From Halosimplex halobium (GTDB lineage Archaea; Halobacteriota; Halobacteria; Halobacteriales; Haloarculaceae): DNA of 64,000 bases. Of the stretch, positions 1 through 7,802 are shown piece after piece. Below the pieces are notes generated by a model that saw only the letters and a list, made by a program, of their open reading frames with translations, did no database searches and was not told the origin of the DNA. The stretch lies in contig NZ_JBLKNX010000023.1 of NCBI RefSeq assembly GCF_051414055.1, forward strand, positions 1 through 64,000, written 5' to 3'. Within the stretch, counting starts at the first letter, position 1; each line of letters begins with the position of its first letter. A program made the position numbers and the translations under genes.

Positions 1-142
1 TCCGAAACGAACGTTTGCAATGGGAACATTGTTCGTCGGGTGGCGCGGCCGCGCCACCCTTGCCCGCTGTGACTTCCAGCTACTGCTCCAACTCACCAAC
101 AATCCTCTACAGAAGAGCGTAAAAAGGAAAACCGCGCTGGCT

Positions 143-553
143 TCAACTCCGACGCACGTCAACGACTTCACCGACTTCCTCGTAAACCATCTCGCTCTCA
201 TACTCGCCGTAATCCTCGAAATCATCGATATCCAACTCATCAGGCAACTCGGCAACCGACACCACGGCATCAGACCATCCATCCCGATGGTGCCACGTCG
301 TCCTGATATCACCAACAGGGTGCTCAACCGCTCCCAGATCACATTCCTCGTCATATACCTCGATGCCAACATCCAACCGCCACTCCCTCACTCCATCGCG
401 GAACGCGAACGGATCGGGATTCCAATCCATCACGGTCACGTACACCTGAAACTCGATTCCCGCATCGGTTTCGACGACTACCATCTGATCCTGCTCTACC
501 GCTGAGATGCAGTCGGGGAGCGACGGACGCTCCCTCCTGCCTACACTGCTCAT
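143..553 (-). CDS. hypothetical acidic protein of the integrated element
   Basis: A 136-residue protein if the ATG at 553 is used; an in-frame GTG two codons upstream (559) is an alternative start. The protein is very acidic, with a run of Asp and Glu near the C-terminus (LPDELDIDDFEDYGEYESE), typical of haloarchaeal cytoplasmic proteins. The opposite frame would encode a basic protein and looks like a shadow. I recognise no domain, signal peptide or membrane segment. It lies at the left edge of the low-GC element and is transcribed away from the long non-coding stretch 560-1512. The call that it is a real gene rests on amino-acid composition and codon pattern only. Confidence 0.6.
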   Translation of the reverse strand: MSSVGRRERPSLPDCISAVEQDQMVVVETDAGIEFQVYVTVMDWNPDPFAFRDGVREWRLDVGIEVYDEECDLGAVEHPVGDIRTTWHHRDGWSDAVVSVAELPDELDIDDFEDYGEYESEMVYEEVGEVVDVRRS

Positions 554-988
554 CTGCACACGTGTGTACGGCCGTCCCGCGGAAAACCCCGTCGTCTGAC
601 CACCTTCCGGTATTAGAAAGTTCAGAATGTCAAATTGCCGTGGGCCCCGATCCGAAGTGATACTGTTCCCTCGTGAACATCACTACAAGCACGCGACTCT
701 CAGAGAGGGTCATAGAAGGCCGAATTTCGAATCAATCTCCGACGCGACGGATAGGGCGCGGAGTGGAAAGAGTCGAACAGGTGCGCCTATGCGCGTCTGC
801 ACGTGCCTGTGCGCGTTAGCGTCGGCCGCGAGTTGACGTTGGAGACGAGATCGACGTTTCAAACGTGCGGAACGAGAGAAACGTGCGGAACGGCGGAAGC
901 GTCAGAAACGACGGACACGAGCGCGACGGCCAGCAGTCCGGAGCGACAGTCGTGGAGAGAGTCGTTGACTGTTCCTCACGTCTTCCAG

Positions 989-1016
989 ACTTTGTTCAAA
1001 ACAAAGTATATGTGTG
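989..1016 (+). promoter_or_regulatory. 19-bp palindrome followed by TATA-like sequence (copy 1)
   Basis: The sequence ACTTTGTTCAAAACAAAGT (989-1007) has perfect 8-bp arms ACTTTGTT/AACAAAGT around a CAA centre and runs directly into TATATGTGTG. The same arms recur at 1462-1480 with the complementary centre TTG, also followed by TATA. The arrangement looks like an operator abutting a core promoter that fires rightward. No gene starts within 60 bp downstream, so any transcript from here would have a long leader or be non-coding. Confidence 0.5.
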
Positions 1017-1461
1017 TAACGTGAGGAGTGGGGGTGGGAGTCTGAGTCAGTCGTCGTGAAGATGAGTCGGGGGACGTGAGCATTATTGTTGTCCCTTTGA
1101 ACAAACCACCACCAGCCTTACCTACCTACTATACTCTTTCTAGTAAAAGTAATTTAAAGTGTGTATTATGGGAAAGTTTAGGATGAGATGGTTGGCCTAG
1201 GCTGCCGTCCCCACCGAGCCTCTCTGGCCACCACGAGCAACGCCCGTCAGAGCAGGCACGTCGAAAACGTCGCTTCAGATGTGCGTCCGATGCAACGGTC
1301 TGACTCCGACAACGCGAAGCAACCGTCAATCCAGCGGCAACGTGTGCGAGCGACATAGGCTAAGTGTCAGACAAGGTATTACCAGACGCGTTCTTTTCTT
1401 TTGTTTTTGAACAAGATGGTTGGAATAGTCCCCGGAGATTCAATCCACACCGCACACATAC

Positions 1462-1486
1462 ACTTTGTTTTGAACAAAGTATAAGT
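1462..1486 (+). promoter_or_regulatory. 19-bp palindrome abutting TATA box of the 1513 gene (copy 2)
   Basis: ACTTTGTTTTGAACAAAGT (1462-1480) is a perfect palindrome with 8-bp arms and a TTG centre. The TATA-like TATAAGT (1480-1486) begins at its last base and lies about 30 bp before the GTG start at 1513, the spacing of a leaderless haloarchaeal transcript. A protein bound to the palindrome would cover the BRE/TATA region and block or modulate transcription. The likely binder is an element-encoded regulator, but none is identified. Confidence 0.6.
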
Positions 1487-1512
1487 GTTAGGGTGGTAAA
1501 ACATCGGGTGGA

Positions 1513-2247
1513 GTGACTTACAGCCTGCGTGCAGACCTTGACGACGAGACTGAAGCCAAGCTGAGGAAGATCGTCGAGGACAGTCCACACGACGGACACG
1601 GCAAGATCACGGCCACCGTCGAGGACATCATCGAGAACGAGTTCCAGCGCCGTGAACTGTCGCTCACCGGTGATGACAGCGAGGATGACGGCTACGAGGA
1701 AGAGCTGTATGATCCTCACGACTACGAGGACGACTTCGTTCTTCGTAAGCCGATGTTGGAGAAGGTAATGGAGAAGTACGATAAGCCCGCCATCGCCCCG
1801 GAGCACGTCGAGTACGAGGAGTTCAGCGGCAAGAGCGTGAACTTCAAGGTGAACGTGCTTGCGGCTGTTCAGCGGTGGGATGTGTTCAATCGAAGCGACG
1901 AGACGTGTGGAAGCTGGACATCGGAGCGGAAGGGGTTCTGGGATAGTGCAATGACAGCGTTCGGATCGCTCGATAGCAGGACGAGAAAGAAGTACAAGTC
2001 GATGGCTGATGATCGGTACTCGAACGATCCGATTGATCCTCCCGACAACATCGTTCCGATTCGGCGTGACGGGTGGAGTGTTGACGGCTACGTAGAGGAT
2101 GTTGAGGAGATGATTCTCGTTGATGCGTCTTCTGTTGCGCTTCGGAATAAGATCGAGAAAGGTGAGCGTGTGATACCGTATCTGGATGGAGAGGATGCGG
2201 AGCGGGTTGAGGAGATGGTTCGGAAGTTGGAGAAGAGTCTCGACTGA
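1513..2247 (+). CDS. hypothetical element protein with possible ribbon-helix-helix N-terminus
   Basis: A 244-residue acidic protein starting at GTG. The first 45 residues (SLRADLDDETEAKLRKIVED, then a gap, then KITATVEDIIENEF) resemble a strand-helix-helix layout of the MetJ/Arc type, followed by an Asp/Glu-rich linker at about residues 53-75. The remainder is unrecognised and predicted soluble. The GTG start is favoured because the TATAAGT box ends 26 bp upstream, next to a 19-bp palindrome that may be an operator. If the N-terminus is a DNA-binding fold, autoregulation through that palindrome is a simple hypothesis. Function otherwise unknown. Confidence 0.65.
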   Translation: MTYSLRADLDDETEAKLRKIVEDSPHDGHGKITATVEDIIENEFQRRELSLTGDDSEDDGYEEELYDPHDYEDDFVLRKPMLEKVMEKYDKPAIAPEHVEYEEFSGKSVNFKVNVLAAVQRWDVFNRSDETCGSWTSERKGFWDSAMTAFGSLDSRTRKKYKSMADDRYSNDPIDPPDNIVPIRRDGWSVDGYVEDVEEMILVDASSVALRNKIEKGERVIPYLDGEDAERVEEMVRKLEKSLD

Positions 2248-2304
2248 ACCGTCACTCCTTCTGTCGATTGTTTTAAACGATTTGACAGCGTACTGTTAGG
2301 TAAG

Positions 2305-2484
2305 ATGGAGACAGATATGCGGTGTACCGACTGTCACGGGCGCGTCGTCCGCGGTGAGGTGGACGGTGAGGTTGTTCTCAGCTGCATCTGCAAGGTGATG
2401 TACGTGGAACGGGGGGTTGTCGAGGTGGACGAGTGGGAACCTGTAGAGGACGAGGAGAAGCGGGCCAGTCCCGTGACCGCGTAG
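2305..2484 (+). CDS. small CxxC...CxC zinc-finger-like protein
   Basis: A 59-residue open frame with an ATG start: C7 and C10 in a CTDC motif and C27/C29 in a CIC motif, then an acidic C-terminal half (VEVDEWEPVEDEE). The four cysteines suggest a single zinc-binding knuckle, like the many tiny zinc-finger proteins of haloarchaea. A TTTTAAAC sequence at about 2269-2276 provides a TATA-like box roughly 30 bp upstream, supporting expression as a leaderless message. Partner and function are unknown. It sits 57 bp after the preceding gene and 99 bp before the next, all on the same strand. Confidence 0.65.
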   Translation: METDMRCTDCHGRVVRGEVDGEVVLSCICKVMYVERGVVEVDEWEPVEDEEKRASPVTA

Positions 2485-2583
2485 ATTCGCCCCGGGCCGC
2501 TTCGGCGGCGCTTTGGGGTGGCTGCGCTCCCTCGTTGTCGGTTGATTCACTTTTAACTGGGAAGGCTCTATAATCCACCGTGT

Positions 2584-3177
2584 ATGTCGGTGAACGTCTC
2601 TGAACTTGGGAGTGCCGACCGCGGAGATGTCACGGACATCGAACTGGAAGACGGCAGCGAGTTCTCGGGAGTGATCCGTGACGTGTTCCCCGAAGATGGA
2701 ATGATGGCGCTGGACGTGCCGTTCCGCAGTGAAAAGCTCATCACGCTGCGAAGCGTGTTCGGCGGTCATCGAGTCGAGGATGATGGGGACGTGATCGGCA
2801 GGGTTGCGGACGTGGACGTGCGATCGACGGTTTGGAATCCCGAGGACGTGTACGAGGTGCTGCAGGACGTTGAGGAAGGCGACGAGGTGCTGGTGCGCGG
2901 GGTTGTGACTGGTCTGCTCGGTGACGTGGATGCGGCATCGAATGATAGTGAGGTTCGGCGTGAGGTTCGTGGTGAGGTGGAGACGAAGACCCACATCAGC
3001 TCGGATGATGGTGATATGGGGACGCTCAACATCCACGTCGATGTGGATGGATTCGAGCATCTCAGCGTGACGGAGAGGTATTACGAGGACGTGGTTGAGG
3101 AAGCGAGTCTAACCGCGACGCCAGACGGTGGGGACTATCAGATGCAGGGCGCGGCGGACTGGCTTGAGCGGGTATAA
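2584..3177 (+). CDS. hypothetical acidic element protein
   Basis: A 197-residue acidic protein with no signal peptide or membrane helix. It is rich in beta-strand-like segments (for example VTDIELEDGSEFSGVIRDVF and DEVLVRGVVTGLLGDVD). The first reads like a small beta-barrel of the OB or Sm kind, but I do not recognise the family. A CTTTTAACT sequence about 34 bp before the ATG is a plausible TATA box and fixes the start. The gene converges on the integrase gene, whose 3' end is 53 bp away. Probably an accessory protein of the element. Confidence 0.65.
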   Translation: MSVNVSELGSADRGDVTDIELEDGSEFSGVIRDVFPEDGMMALDVPFRSEKLITLRSVFGGHRVEDDGDVIGRVADVDVRSTVWNPEDVYEVLQDVEEGDEVLVRGVVTGLLGDVDAASNDSEVRREVRGEVETKTHISSDDGDMGTLNIHVDVDGFEHLSVTERYYEDVVEEASLTATPDGGDYQMQGAADWLERV

Positions 3178-3230
3178 ACTTGTCAAGGTCGCAGGCGTAG
3201 ACGTACACCGATTAGACAAACGACTAATGA

Positions 3231-4247
3231 CTACACTTCGGGTGCGTTCCGGTGCTGTGCTCGCTTTCTCGCCTCTGTTTTAAACTGTAGGTAGTGTTGC
3301 GTGACGCTGATGTCGTGATGCCCCATTAGCTGCTGGAGAGTCCGCACGTCAGTACCGTTCCGCACGTGTCTGACGCCATATCCGTGTCGGAGAGCGTGTG
3401 GTGTGATCCGCCGTCGCTCGTTGCCGTTGGCATCGACATAGACCGTGGACTGTATTCCAGCGTTCTGCGCGGCCTGATCGACCATCGACGTGACCCGCTT
3501 TGGGGTGAGTTGCTCGCTGTTCCGCGATGGGAACAGGTACTGGGATTCGTCGGCGTAGTAGACGGCCTGACGCTCCGACTCGATCCACCGCCGCAGCGGC
3601 GCGGCCAGCGAGTCACGGAACCAAAGCTCACGTCCGCCACCCTTGACATCCGGGACGGTGATCTCGTTGTCACCGAAGTCGATGTTGCCGTACTCGTCCT
3701 TGTGCGGCATCTCCGGCGTGATCTGCATCTCGGTCACTTCCATCCGCCGAAGGCCGAGATGCCACAGCATTTTCAGAATCAACTCGTTTCTGAATTTCGG
3801 CGCCGGCACGTTTTCCTTCAGCAACTCGTACTCGCCCGCCTCAACGAAGACGACTCCTTCCTTTGATGATGCCTCGTTCCCCTTTTTTGTCTCCCCTCTG
3901 TCGATGTACTCCTTGATTTCGAGATGGCGTGAGTCGATGGGTAGCTGCTCGGAGTCGGTGTAGTACCCCTTCCGGGCACGCAGCCACTTGATGAACGACC
4001 TGAGGTGGTTGTACCTCGTCTTCGTTGTGGACTGCGAGTACTCCTCGACCATCGAATCGATGAACGAGTCGATGTCCGTCCAGTCGATGTTTTCAAGGTC
4101 AACTCCCTCCCCCTCGATGTGCTCAAGGAAGCTCTTGACCGTCCATCGATACCCCGTCAGGGTGCCCTCTTCGACCTTGTTTCGGTGCGCGACGCAGAAC
4201 TCGTAGTTGATCTTGTGATCGAACTTGTCCCGTGTGACGTTCTTCAT
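3231..4247 (-). CDS. tyrosine recombinase / integrase
   Basis: A 338-residue phage-type site-specific recombinase that would integrate or excise the element. The N-terminal SAM-like core-binding domain (about 5-95) includes TLTGYRWTVKSFLEHIEG and a KTRYNHLRSFIKWLR helix. The catalytic domain (about 130-330) shows the usual set: Arg in GLRRMEV (R167/R168), Lys in the beta-hairpin DVKGGG (K202), HALRH (H284, R287), GHHD (H310) and the tyrosine nucleophile in TQHYLQF (Y319). All catalytic positions are present and the gene is intact, unlike SSV-type integrases that are split on integration. The ATG at 4247 lies 7 nt after the stop of the upstream RHH gene, so the two form an operon pointing away from the nth junction. 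Confidence 0.92.
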   Translation of the reverse strand: MKNVTRDKFDHKINYEFCVAHRNKVEEGTLTGYRWTVKSFLEHIEGEGVDLENIDWTDIDSFIDSMVEEYSQSTTKTRYNHLRSFIKWLRARKGYYTDSEQLPIDSRHLEIKEYIDRGETKKGNEASSKEGVVFVEAGEYELLKENVPAPKFRNELILKMLWHLGLRRMEVTEMQITPEMPHKDEYGNIDFGDNEITVPDVKGGGRELWFRDSLAAPLRRWIESERQAVYYADESQYLFPSRNSEQLTPKRVTSMVDQAAQNAGIQSTVYVDANGNERRRITPHALRHGYGVRHVRNGTDVRTLQQLMGHHDISVTQHYLQFKTEARKRAQHRNAPEV

Positions 4248-4254
4248 AGGTGGA

Positions 4255-4878
4255 TCACTCCTGTTCGAAGACAACCGTGTATTCGAGATCGTCCACGACG
4301 TGAACGCGGCTGCTGTATTCCTGCACGCGTTCCAAGGCGCGTTGCATCGTGTAGTCGTCTGTCTCGAAGTACAATTTGTACGCCTCAACCAGCCCGTAGA
4401 AGTTCTCTTGCTCCGCGAAGTCCTTCAGGGACTGTCCGCGATCCATCCGCATCTCAACGTCATCGATAATCTTCATTCTCGCAATTTCGCGCGGCGAAAG
4501 GTCGCGCTCTCTGCTCTCCGTCTCCGCCGACCGACGCGGCATCGTGTCGTATATCTTGTCCGCAATCTCCTGCACATCTTCCGTGTCGGTCAACTCGGCG
4601 GCCTCAAGGGAGTGTACCGCGCTCCGCAGCTCGTCCAACTTCGAGTCGATGTTATCGATCTTCGATTCCAACTGCGTGAAATCAACGTCGACGTCGAGTT
4701 CAACGTCCTCGGGGTCGATGTCGACGTTCGACCCGCGCTCGCCACTGACCTCGCGCTGCACCGACAGTCGGATCAGGTGGGATAGCGATGTGGCTTCCTC
4801 GTGTTCCTCGATGTACTTCTCCCAGTCCTGTTTCATCGAGACTGGGACTTTGACGTTCACTTGGGTTGTTTCCGCCAT
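4255..4878 (-). CDS. ribbon-helix-helix DNA-binding protein, integrase operon
   Basis: A 207-residue protein. Residues 5-45 (TQVNVKVPVSMKQDWEKYI and SLSHLIRLSVQREV) match the strand-helix-helix pattern of RHH/CopG DNA-binding proteins. Residues 69-95 have heptad character (LESKIDNIDSKLDELRSAVHSL) and could form a coiled coil; the C-terminal 90 residues are unrecognised. It is the first gene of a two-gene operon with the integrase (7-nt gap). A likely role is control of integration/excision or of the operon itself, or as a recombination directionality factor. This is inference from context, since no binding site has been identified. Confidence 0.75.
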   Translation of the reverse strand: MAETTQVNVKVPVSMKQDWEKYIEEHEEATSLSHLIRLSVQREVSGERGSNVDIDPEDVELDVDVDFTQLESKIDNIDSKLDELRSAVHSLEAAELTDTEDVQEIADKIYDTMPRRSAETESRERDLSPREIARMKIIDDVEMRMDRGQSLKDFAEQENFYGLVEAYKLYFETDDYTMQRALERVQEYSSRVHVVDDLEYTVVFEQE

Positions 4879-4907
4879 CGCTGCGGCGGAAAGCTGATGC
4901 GCTGGCG

Positions 4908-4915
4908 TAAATAAT
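4908..4915 (-). promoter_or_regulatory. TATA box of the RHH-integrase operon
   Basis: On the minus strand the sequence ATTATTTA lies about 33 nt before the ATG at 4878, the usual distance for a leaderless haloarchaeal promoter. It is within about 15 bp of the presumed attachment junction in nth. Integration could therefore change what lies just upstream of the promoter. Confidence 0.55.
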
Positions 4916-4921
4916 GTTTCT

Positions 4922-4945
4922 TTACTTTACTGAGGGCTTCTGGTT
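4922..4945. other. putative right attachment junction of the element inside nth
   Basis: Reading the minus strand, the nth-like sequence is convincing up to AGLYNQK (codon 119, ending at 4937). Four further codons and a stop follow in AT-rich, element-like DNA. The composition changes at the same point, and an integrase operon starts about 45 bp away, so this is the natural place for an att site. The exact core cannot be set without the left junction, which lies outside the window. Confidence 0.55.
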
Positions 4946-5293
4946 GTACAGCCCGGCCGAGGAGATGGTCTCGGCGAGCCGTTGCTGGTCCGCTTCCGCC
5001 AGCGACTCGGCGAGGTCTCCGCCGCCGGCCTCGCCGTCCGGTCCGTAGCGGTCCATCAGGGCGTCGTGGGCGGGCTGGCTCGCCACGTCGGAGGTGTTCT
5101 GGCTCAGGATCGTGCGGACGAGACACTCGAAGCCGTCCCGGCCGCCGTAGGCCTTCTGCCAGTACATGTCACCGAGGCGGTCGACGACGGCCTCCGCGCG
5201 GGTCTCGGCGTCGCCGGGCTCGAAGGCCGCGGCCTCGCCGCCGCCGGCCGCGCCCCCGCTGATGTTCTCCTGGGGTTCCGGGTCGTCGGTCAT
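4922..5293 (-). pseudogene. nth: endonuclease III (nth), 5' fragment cut by element insertion
   Basis: The 123-residue open frame from the ATG at 5293 matches the N-terminal half of endonuclease III, the DNA glycosylase/AP-lyase of base-excision repair. It shows the family block FECLVRTILSQNTSD followed by LAETISSAGLYNQK. After K119 it reads PSVK and stops. Everything needed for catalysis is missing: the helix-hairpin-helix, the catalytic Lys and Asp, and the four-cysteine iron-sulfur cluster; the full enzyme is normally well over 200 residues. The simplest reading is that the low-GC element inserted here and the 3' half lies beyond the left edge of the window. A deletion is the alternative. 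Confidence 0.8.
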
Positions 5294-5377
5294 ACCCGGA
5301 ACCGGGTCCCGCATCGCCTTAACGGTACAGACCGCGCACCCGAACGGCTATCCGCGGCCGGACCCCAGTTCGAGGGG

Positions 5378-6420
5378 ATGCCCGTCCGCCCGAACGCCCT
5401 CGAACGGCTTGCGCTGTTCCGCCTCGACCGCGCGCCCCCCGCGATGCTGGACCTGCTCGGCGCCGGGAGTTTCCGTGCGCTCGCGCTGGCCCACGACCTC
5501 GGTGTGTTCGACGCGCTGGCCGAACCGCACACGCCGGCGGCGCTCGCCGACCGGATCGACGCCGACCCCGCGGCGCTTGGCGACCTGCTCGGCGCCCTCG
5601 CGGCGAACGGCTACGTCGAGCGCGACGGCGAGGCGTTCGTCCGGACCGCCTCGACCGCGCGCTGGCTCACCGACGACGGCGAGGCGAACCTCGCGCCGTG
5701 GTTCGTCTTCTGGCGGGACGTGGTGTTCCCTTTCTGGGACGCCCAAAGACGGCGGTCCGGGAGGGCGGCCCGCCGCTGACGCTCTACGAGTGGCTCGACG
5801 ACGAGCCCGAGCTGTGGCCGACCGCCCAGCGGGGGTTCCGCGCGGCCGCGACGCTGCTGGTCGATCCGGTCGCAGACGAACTCGACCTCCCCGGCGGCGC
5901 GACGACGCTGCTGGACCTTGGCGGCGGCCACGGCTTCTATGCGGCGGAACTGTGCGAGCGCAACCCCGGGCTATCTGCGACCGTCTTCGACAACCCGGCG
6001 GCGCTGGACGTGGCCGAGGCGGAGGCCCGCGAGCGCGGCCTGACCGACCGGCTGACGACCCGCGGCGGCGACTACCGCACAGACGACATCGGGGGCGGGT
6101 ACGACGCGGTCCTGCTGTTCAACGTCCTGCACGGCCACGACCCGGCCGAGGTGCGCGCGCTGTTCGAGCGCGTCCACGGGGCACTGGCGCCGGGCGGACA
6201 GATCGTCGTCCTCGACCAGTTCGAGGGCGGCGGCCGGATGAACGTCGGGCGCGCGGCGGTCGCGCTGGTCTCGCTGACCTACCGCGCGACGCTCGGCCGT
6301 GGCGTCCACGACGCCGACGCGGTCGCCGGCTGGCTCCGCGCGGCCGGCTTCGAGGACGTCGAGCGGACGGGCCTGCGGCGGGACCCGGGGAGCGAACTCC
6401 TGCAGGCGACCCGGGCCTGA
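5378..6420 (+). pseudogene. SAM-dependent methyltransferase with winged-helix N-terminus, frameshifted
   Basis: The gene reads as a roughly 347-residue O-methyltransferase-type enzyme if one base is restored. The first frame (ATG at 5378) gives a dimerisation/winged-helix domain (SFRALALAHDLGVFDALAE, GDLLGALAANGYVER) up to FPFWDAQ. The second frame continues TAVREGGPPLTLYEW and includes the SAM-binding motif LLDLGGGHGFYAAEL and the post-motif LLFNVLHGHD. The break is at the AAA run 5745-5747, where one extra A would restore WDAQKTAVREGG. Both halves keep good haloarchaeal codon use, so the shift is recent or a sequencing error. Substrate unknown. Confidence 0.8.
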
Positions 6421-6442
6421 GTTCCCGCGACCGGGCGGTCGG

Positions 6443-7645
6443 TCACTCGCCGATCGCGGCGAGGGCGTCGACGAACCGGTCGGTCGTCTCGGCTACGTCA
6501 CGGTCGGCGAGGTGGGAGGCGGCGATCTCCTTGCATTCGACGAGGCGGTCGGGCGCGACGCCCAGGCCGTGGGTCAGCGACTGGAGGGTGCGGGTCCGTT
6601 CGCGCTCCCGGGCGAGGCGCTGTGTCAGCGGGTGGAGGCTGTCGAGCGGCACGTCGTCGCGCGGCGGGACGGCGCCGACCTCGGCGTTGAAGATCTCCAG
6701 CCCCTCCCGGGAGCCGGCGAACCGCAGGAACTCCGTGACCGCGTCGGGGTCGTCGGCGGCGGCCGCGGGGACCAGCGCGTTCATATTCATCAGGAACTGG
6801 TCGCCGGTGCCCGGGAACGGGCGATGCTCCCACGACTCGCCGAAGTCGAACCCCTCGGTCGCGCCGACGCGACCGATGGCCCAGGTACCGTTGTGGAAGA
6901 GCGCGGCGTCGCCGGCGGCGAAGCGAGCGTCGGCCTCCTCGGAGGCGAGGAACTTCGTGTCCTCGGGGACACGTTCGAGCACCGCCTCCAGCCCCGCGAC
7001 GGCCTCGCGGACCGTCTCGCGGTTGGCCCGGGCCTCGCCGTCGAGCAGCGCCTCGTAGGTCGCGGGCCCCCCGTAGGCGACGAGGAACGTCTCCCAGAGC
7101 TGCAGCGGTCCGAACGGGTCCTTCGCACCGATCAGCATCGGCGGCACCTCCAGCGCGTCGTCGAGCCGGTCCAGCAGCCCGAGGAAGTCGTCGGGACCGG
7201 CGAGCGCGTCGATATCGACGCCGGCGCGGGCGAGGTGGTCCGTGTTGTAGTAGAGGTTGTTGATCCGGTAGATGTCCAGCGGGACGCACCGATAGCGACC
7301 GTCGAACCGCGCGGCCTCCCTGGGCCCCTCGCCGTAGGCGGACTCCATGTCGCTCTCCCGCCAGAGGTCGGTCACGTCGGCGACCGCCCCGGCCTCGACG
7401 ACCGGCGAGAGGTTCAACCCCGGCCAGTCCGACCACACGTCCGGTGGGTTCTCTCTGAGGATCCGGCTCTTGACGTGCAGCCGGAGCGTCGAGATGTGCG
7501 CCGCGTCGTCGTCGACCCGGATCCCGTCGCTCCGGCGCCCGAACGCCTCGATGACGTGGTCCAGCGCCGCCGAGTTCTCCGCAGCCCAGTGTTGCAGGAC
7601 GCTCACGGTACCGCGCCCCCTGGCTTGACCAGTCGAGTCGGCCAT
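6443..7645 (-). CDS. ABC-type solute-binding protein without signal peptide
   Basis: A 400-residue protein with the fold signature of family 1 extracellular solute-binding proteins (sugar-type). It has an N-terminal lobe beginning SVLQHWAAENSAALDHVIEAF, DVWSDWPG, then VPLDIYRINNLYYNTDHLARAG. Later come the hinge-region blocks FAAGDAALFHNGTWAIG and DAVTEFLRFAGSREG. It is odd that the N-terminus (MADSTGQARGRGTVSV) has no Tat or Sec signal and no lipobox, and that no permease or ATPase gene is adjacent. The start is fixed by a TATA box 25 nt upstream. Either it acts in the cytoplasm or is exported by another route. Confidence 0.8.
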   Translation of the reverse strand: MADSTGQARGRGTVSVLQHWAAENSAALDHVIEAFGRRSDGIRVDDDAAHISTLRLHVKSRILRENPPDVWSDWPGLNLSPVVEAGAVADVTDLWRESDMESAYGEGPREAARFDGRYRCVPLDIYRINNLYYNTDHLARAGVDIDALAGPDDFLGLLDRLDDALEVPPMLIGAKDPFGPLQLWETFLVAYGGPATYEALLDGEARANRETVREAVAGLEAVLERVPEDTKFLASEEADARFAAGDAALFHNGTWAIGRVGATEGFDFGESWEHRPFPGTGDQFLMNMNALVPAAAADDPDAVTEFLRFAGSREGLEIFNAEVGAVPPRDDVPLDSLHPLTQRLARERERTRTLQSLTHGLGVAPDRLVECKEIAASHLADRDVAETTDRFVDALAAIGE

Positions 7646-7665
7646 GGCGACGCGTGTCTGCAAAC

Positions 7666-7674
7666 GAATATAAG
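7666..7674 (-). promoter_or_regulatory. TATA box of the solute-binding protein gene
   Basis: The minus-strand sequence CTTATATTC is centred about 25 nt before the ATG at 7645. Transcription would begin at or next to the start codon, which rules out a longer N-terminus carrying a signal peptide. Confidence 0.6.
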
Positions 7675-7802
7675 GGTTCTTCCCGAAGTTCGAGAGGTGA
7701 TAACGAAGGTTACACGAGTAGGGCCGGGGAGGCGGTGGCGGTCGGCGCGGTGACGGCGGGCACGATGGTGGGGCGCGCCAGCGGTGGGTGCGGCGACGCC
7801 GA

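Larger units (their letters stand above)
554..1512. other. long non-coding stretch of the element with repeats and operator-like palindromes
   Basis: No convincing gene is seen in about 950 bp on either strand; the short open frames here are neither acidic nor haloarchaeal in composition. The stretch has a direct repeat AAACGTGCGGAACG at 861-874 and 879-892. It also has two 19-bp palindromes (989-1007 and 1462-1480), two weaker matches to their core (1096-1105 and about 1402-1414), and an AT-rich patch around 1125-1170. Such a region could be a replication origin or a regulatory hub of the element, or could express a non-coding RNA. No replication protein is visible beside it. Confidence 0.5.

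Noticed and set aside
627..1059. Short open frames in the element's non-coding stretch
   Set aside because: They are Arg/Ser-rich, overlap each other and the direct repeat, and lack acidic haloarchaeal composition; no promoter-start arrangement supports them.
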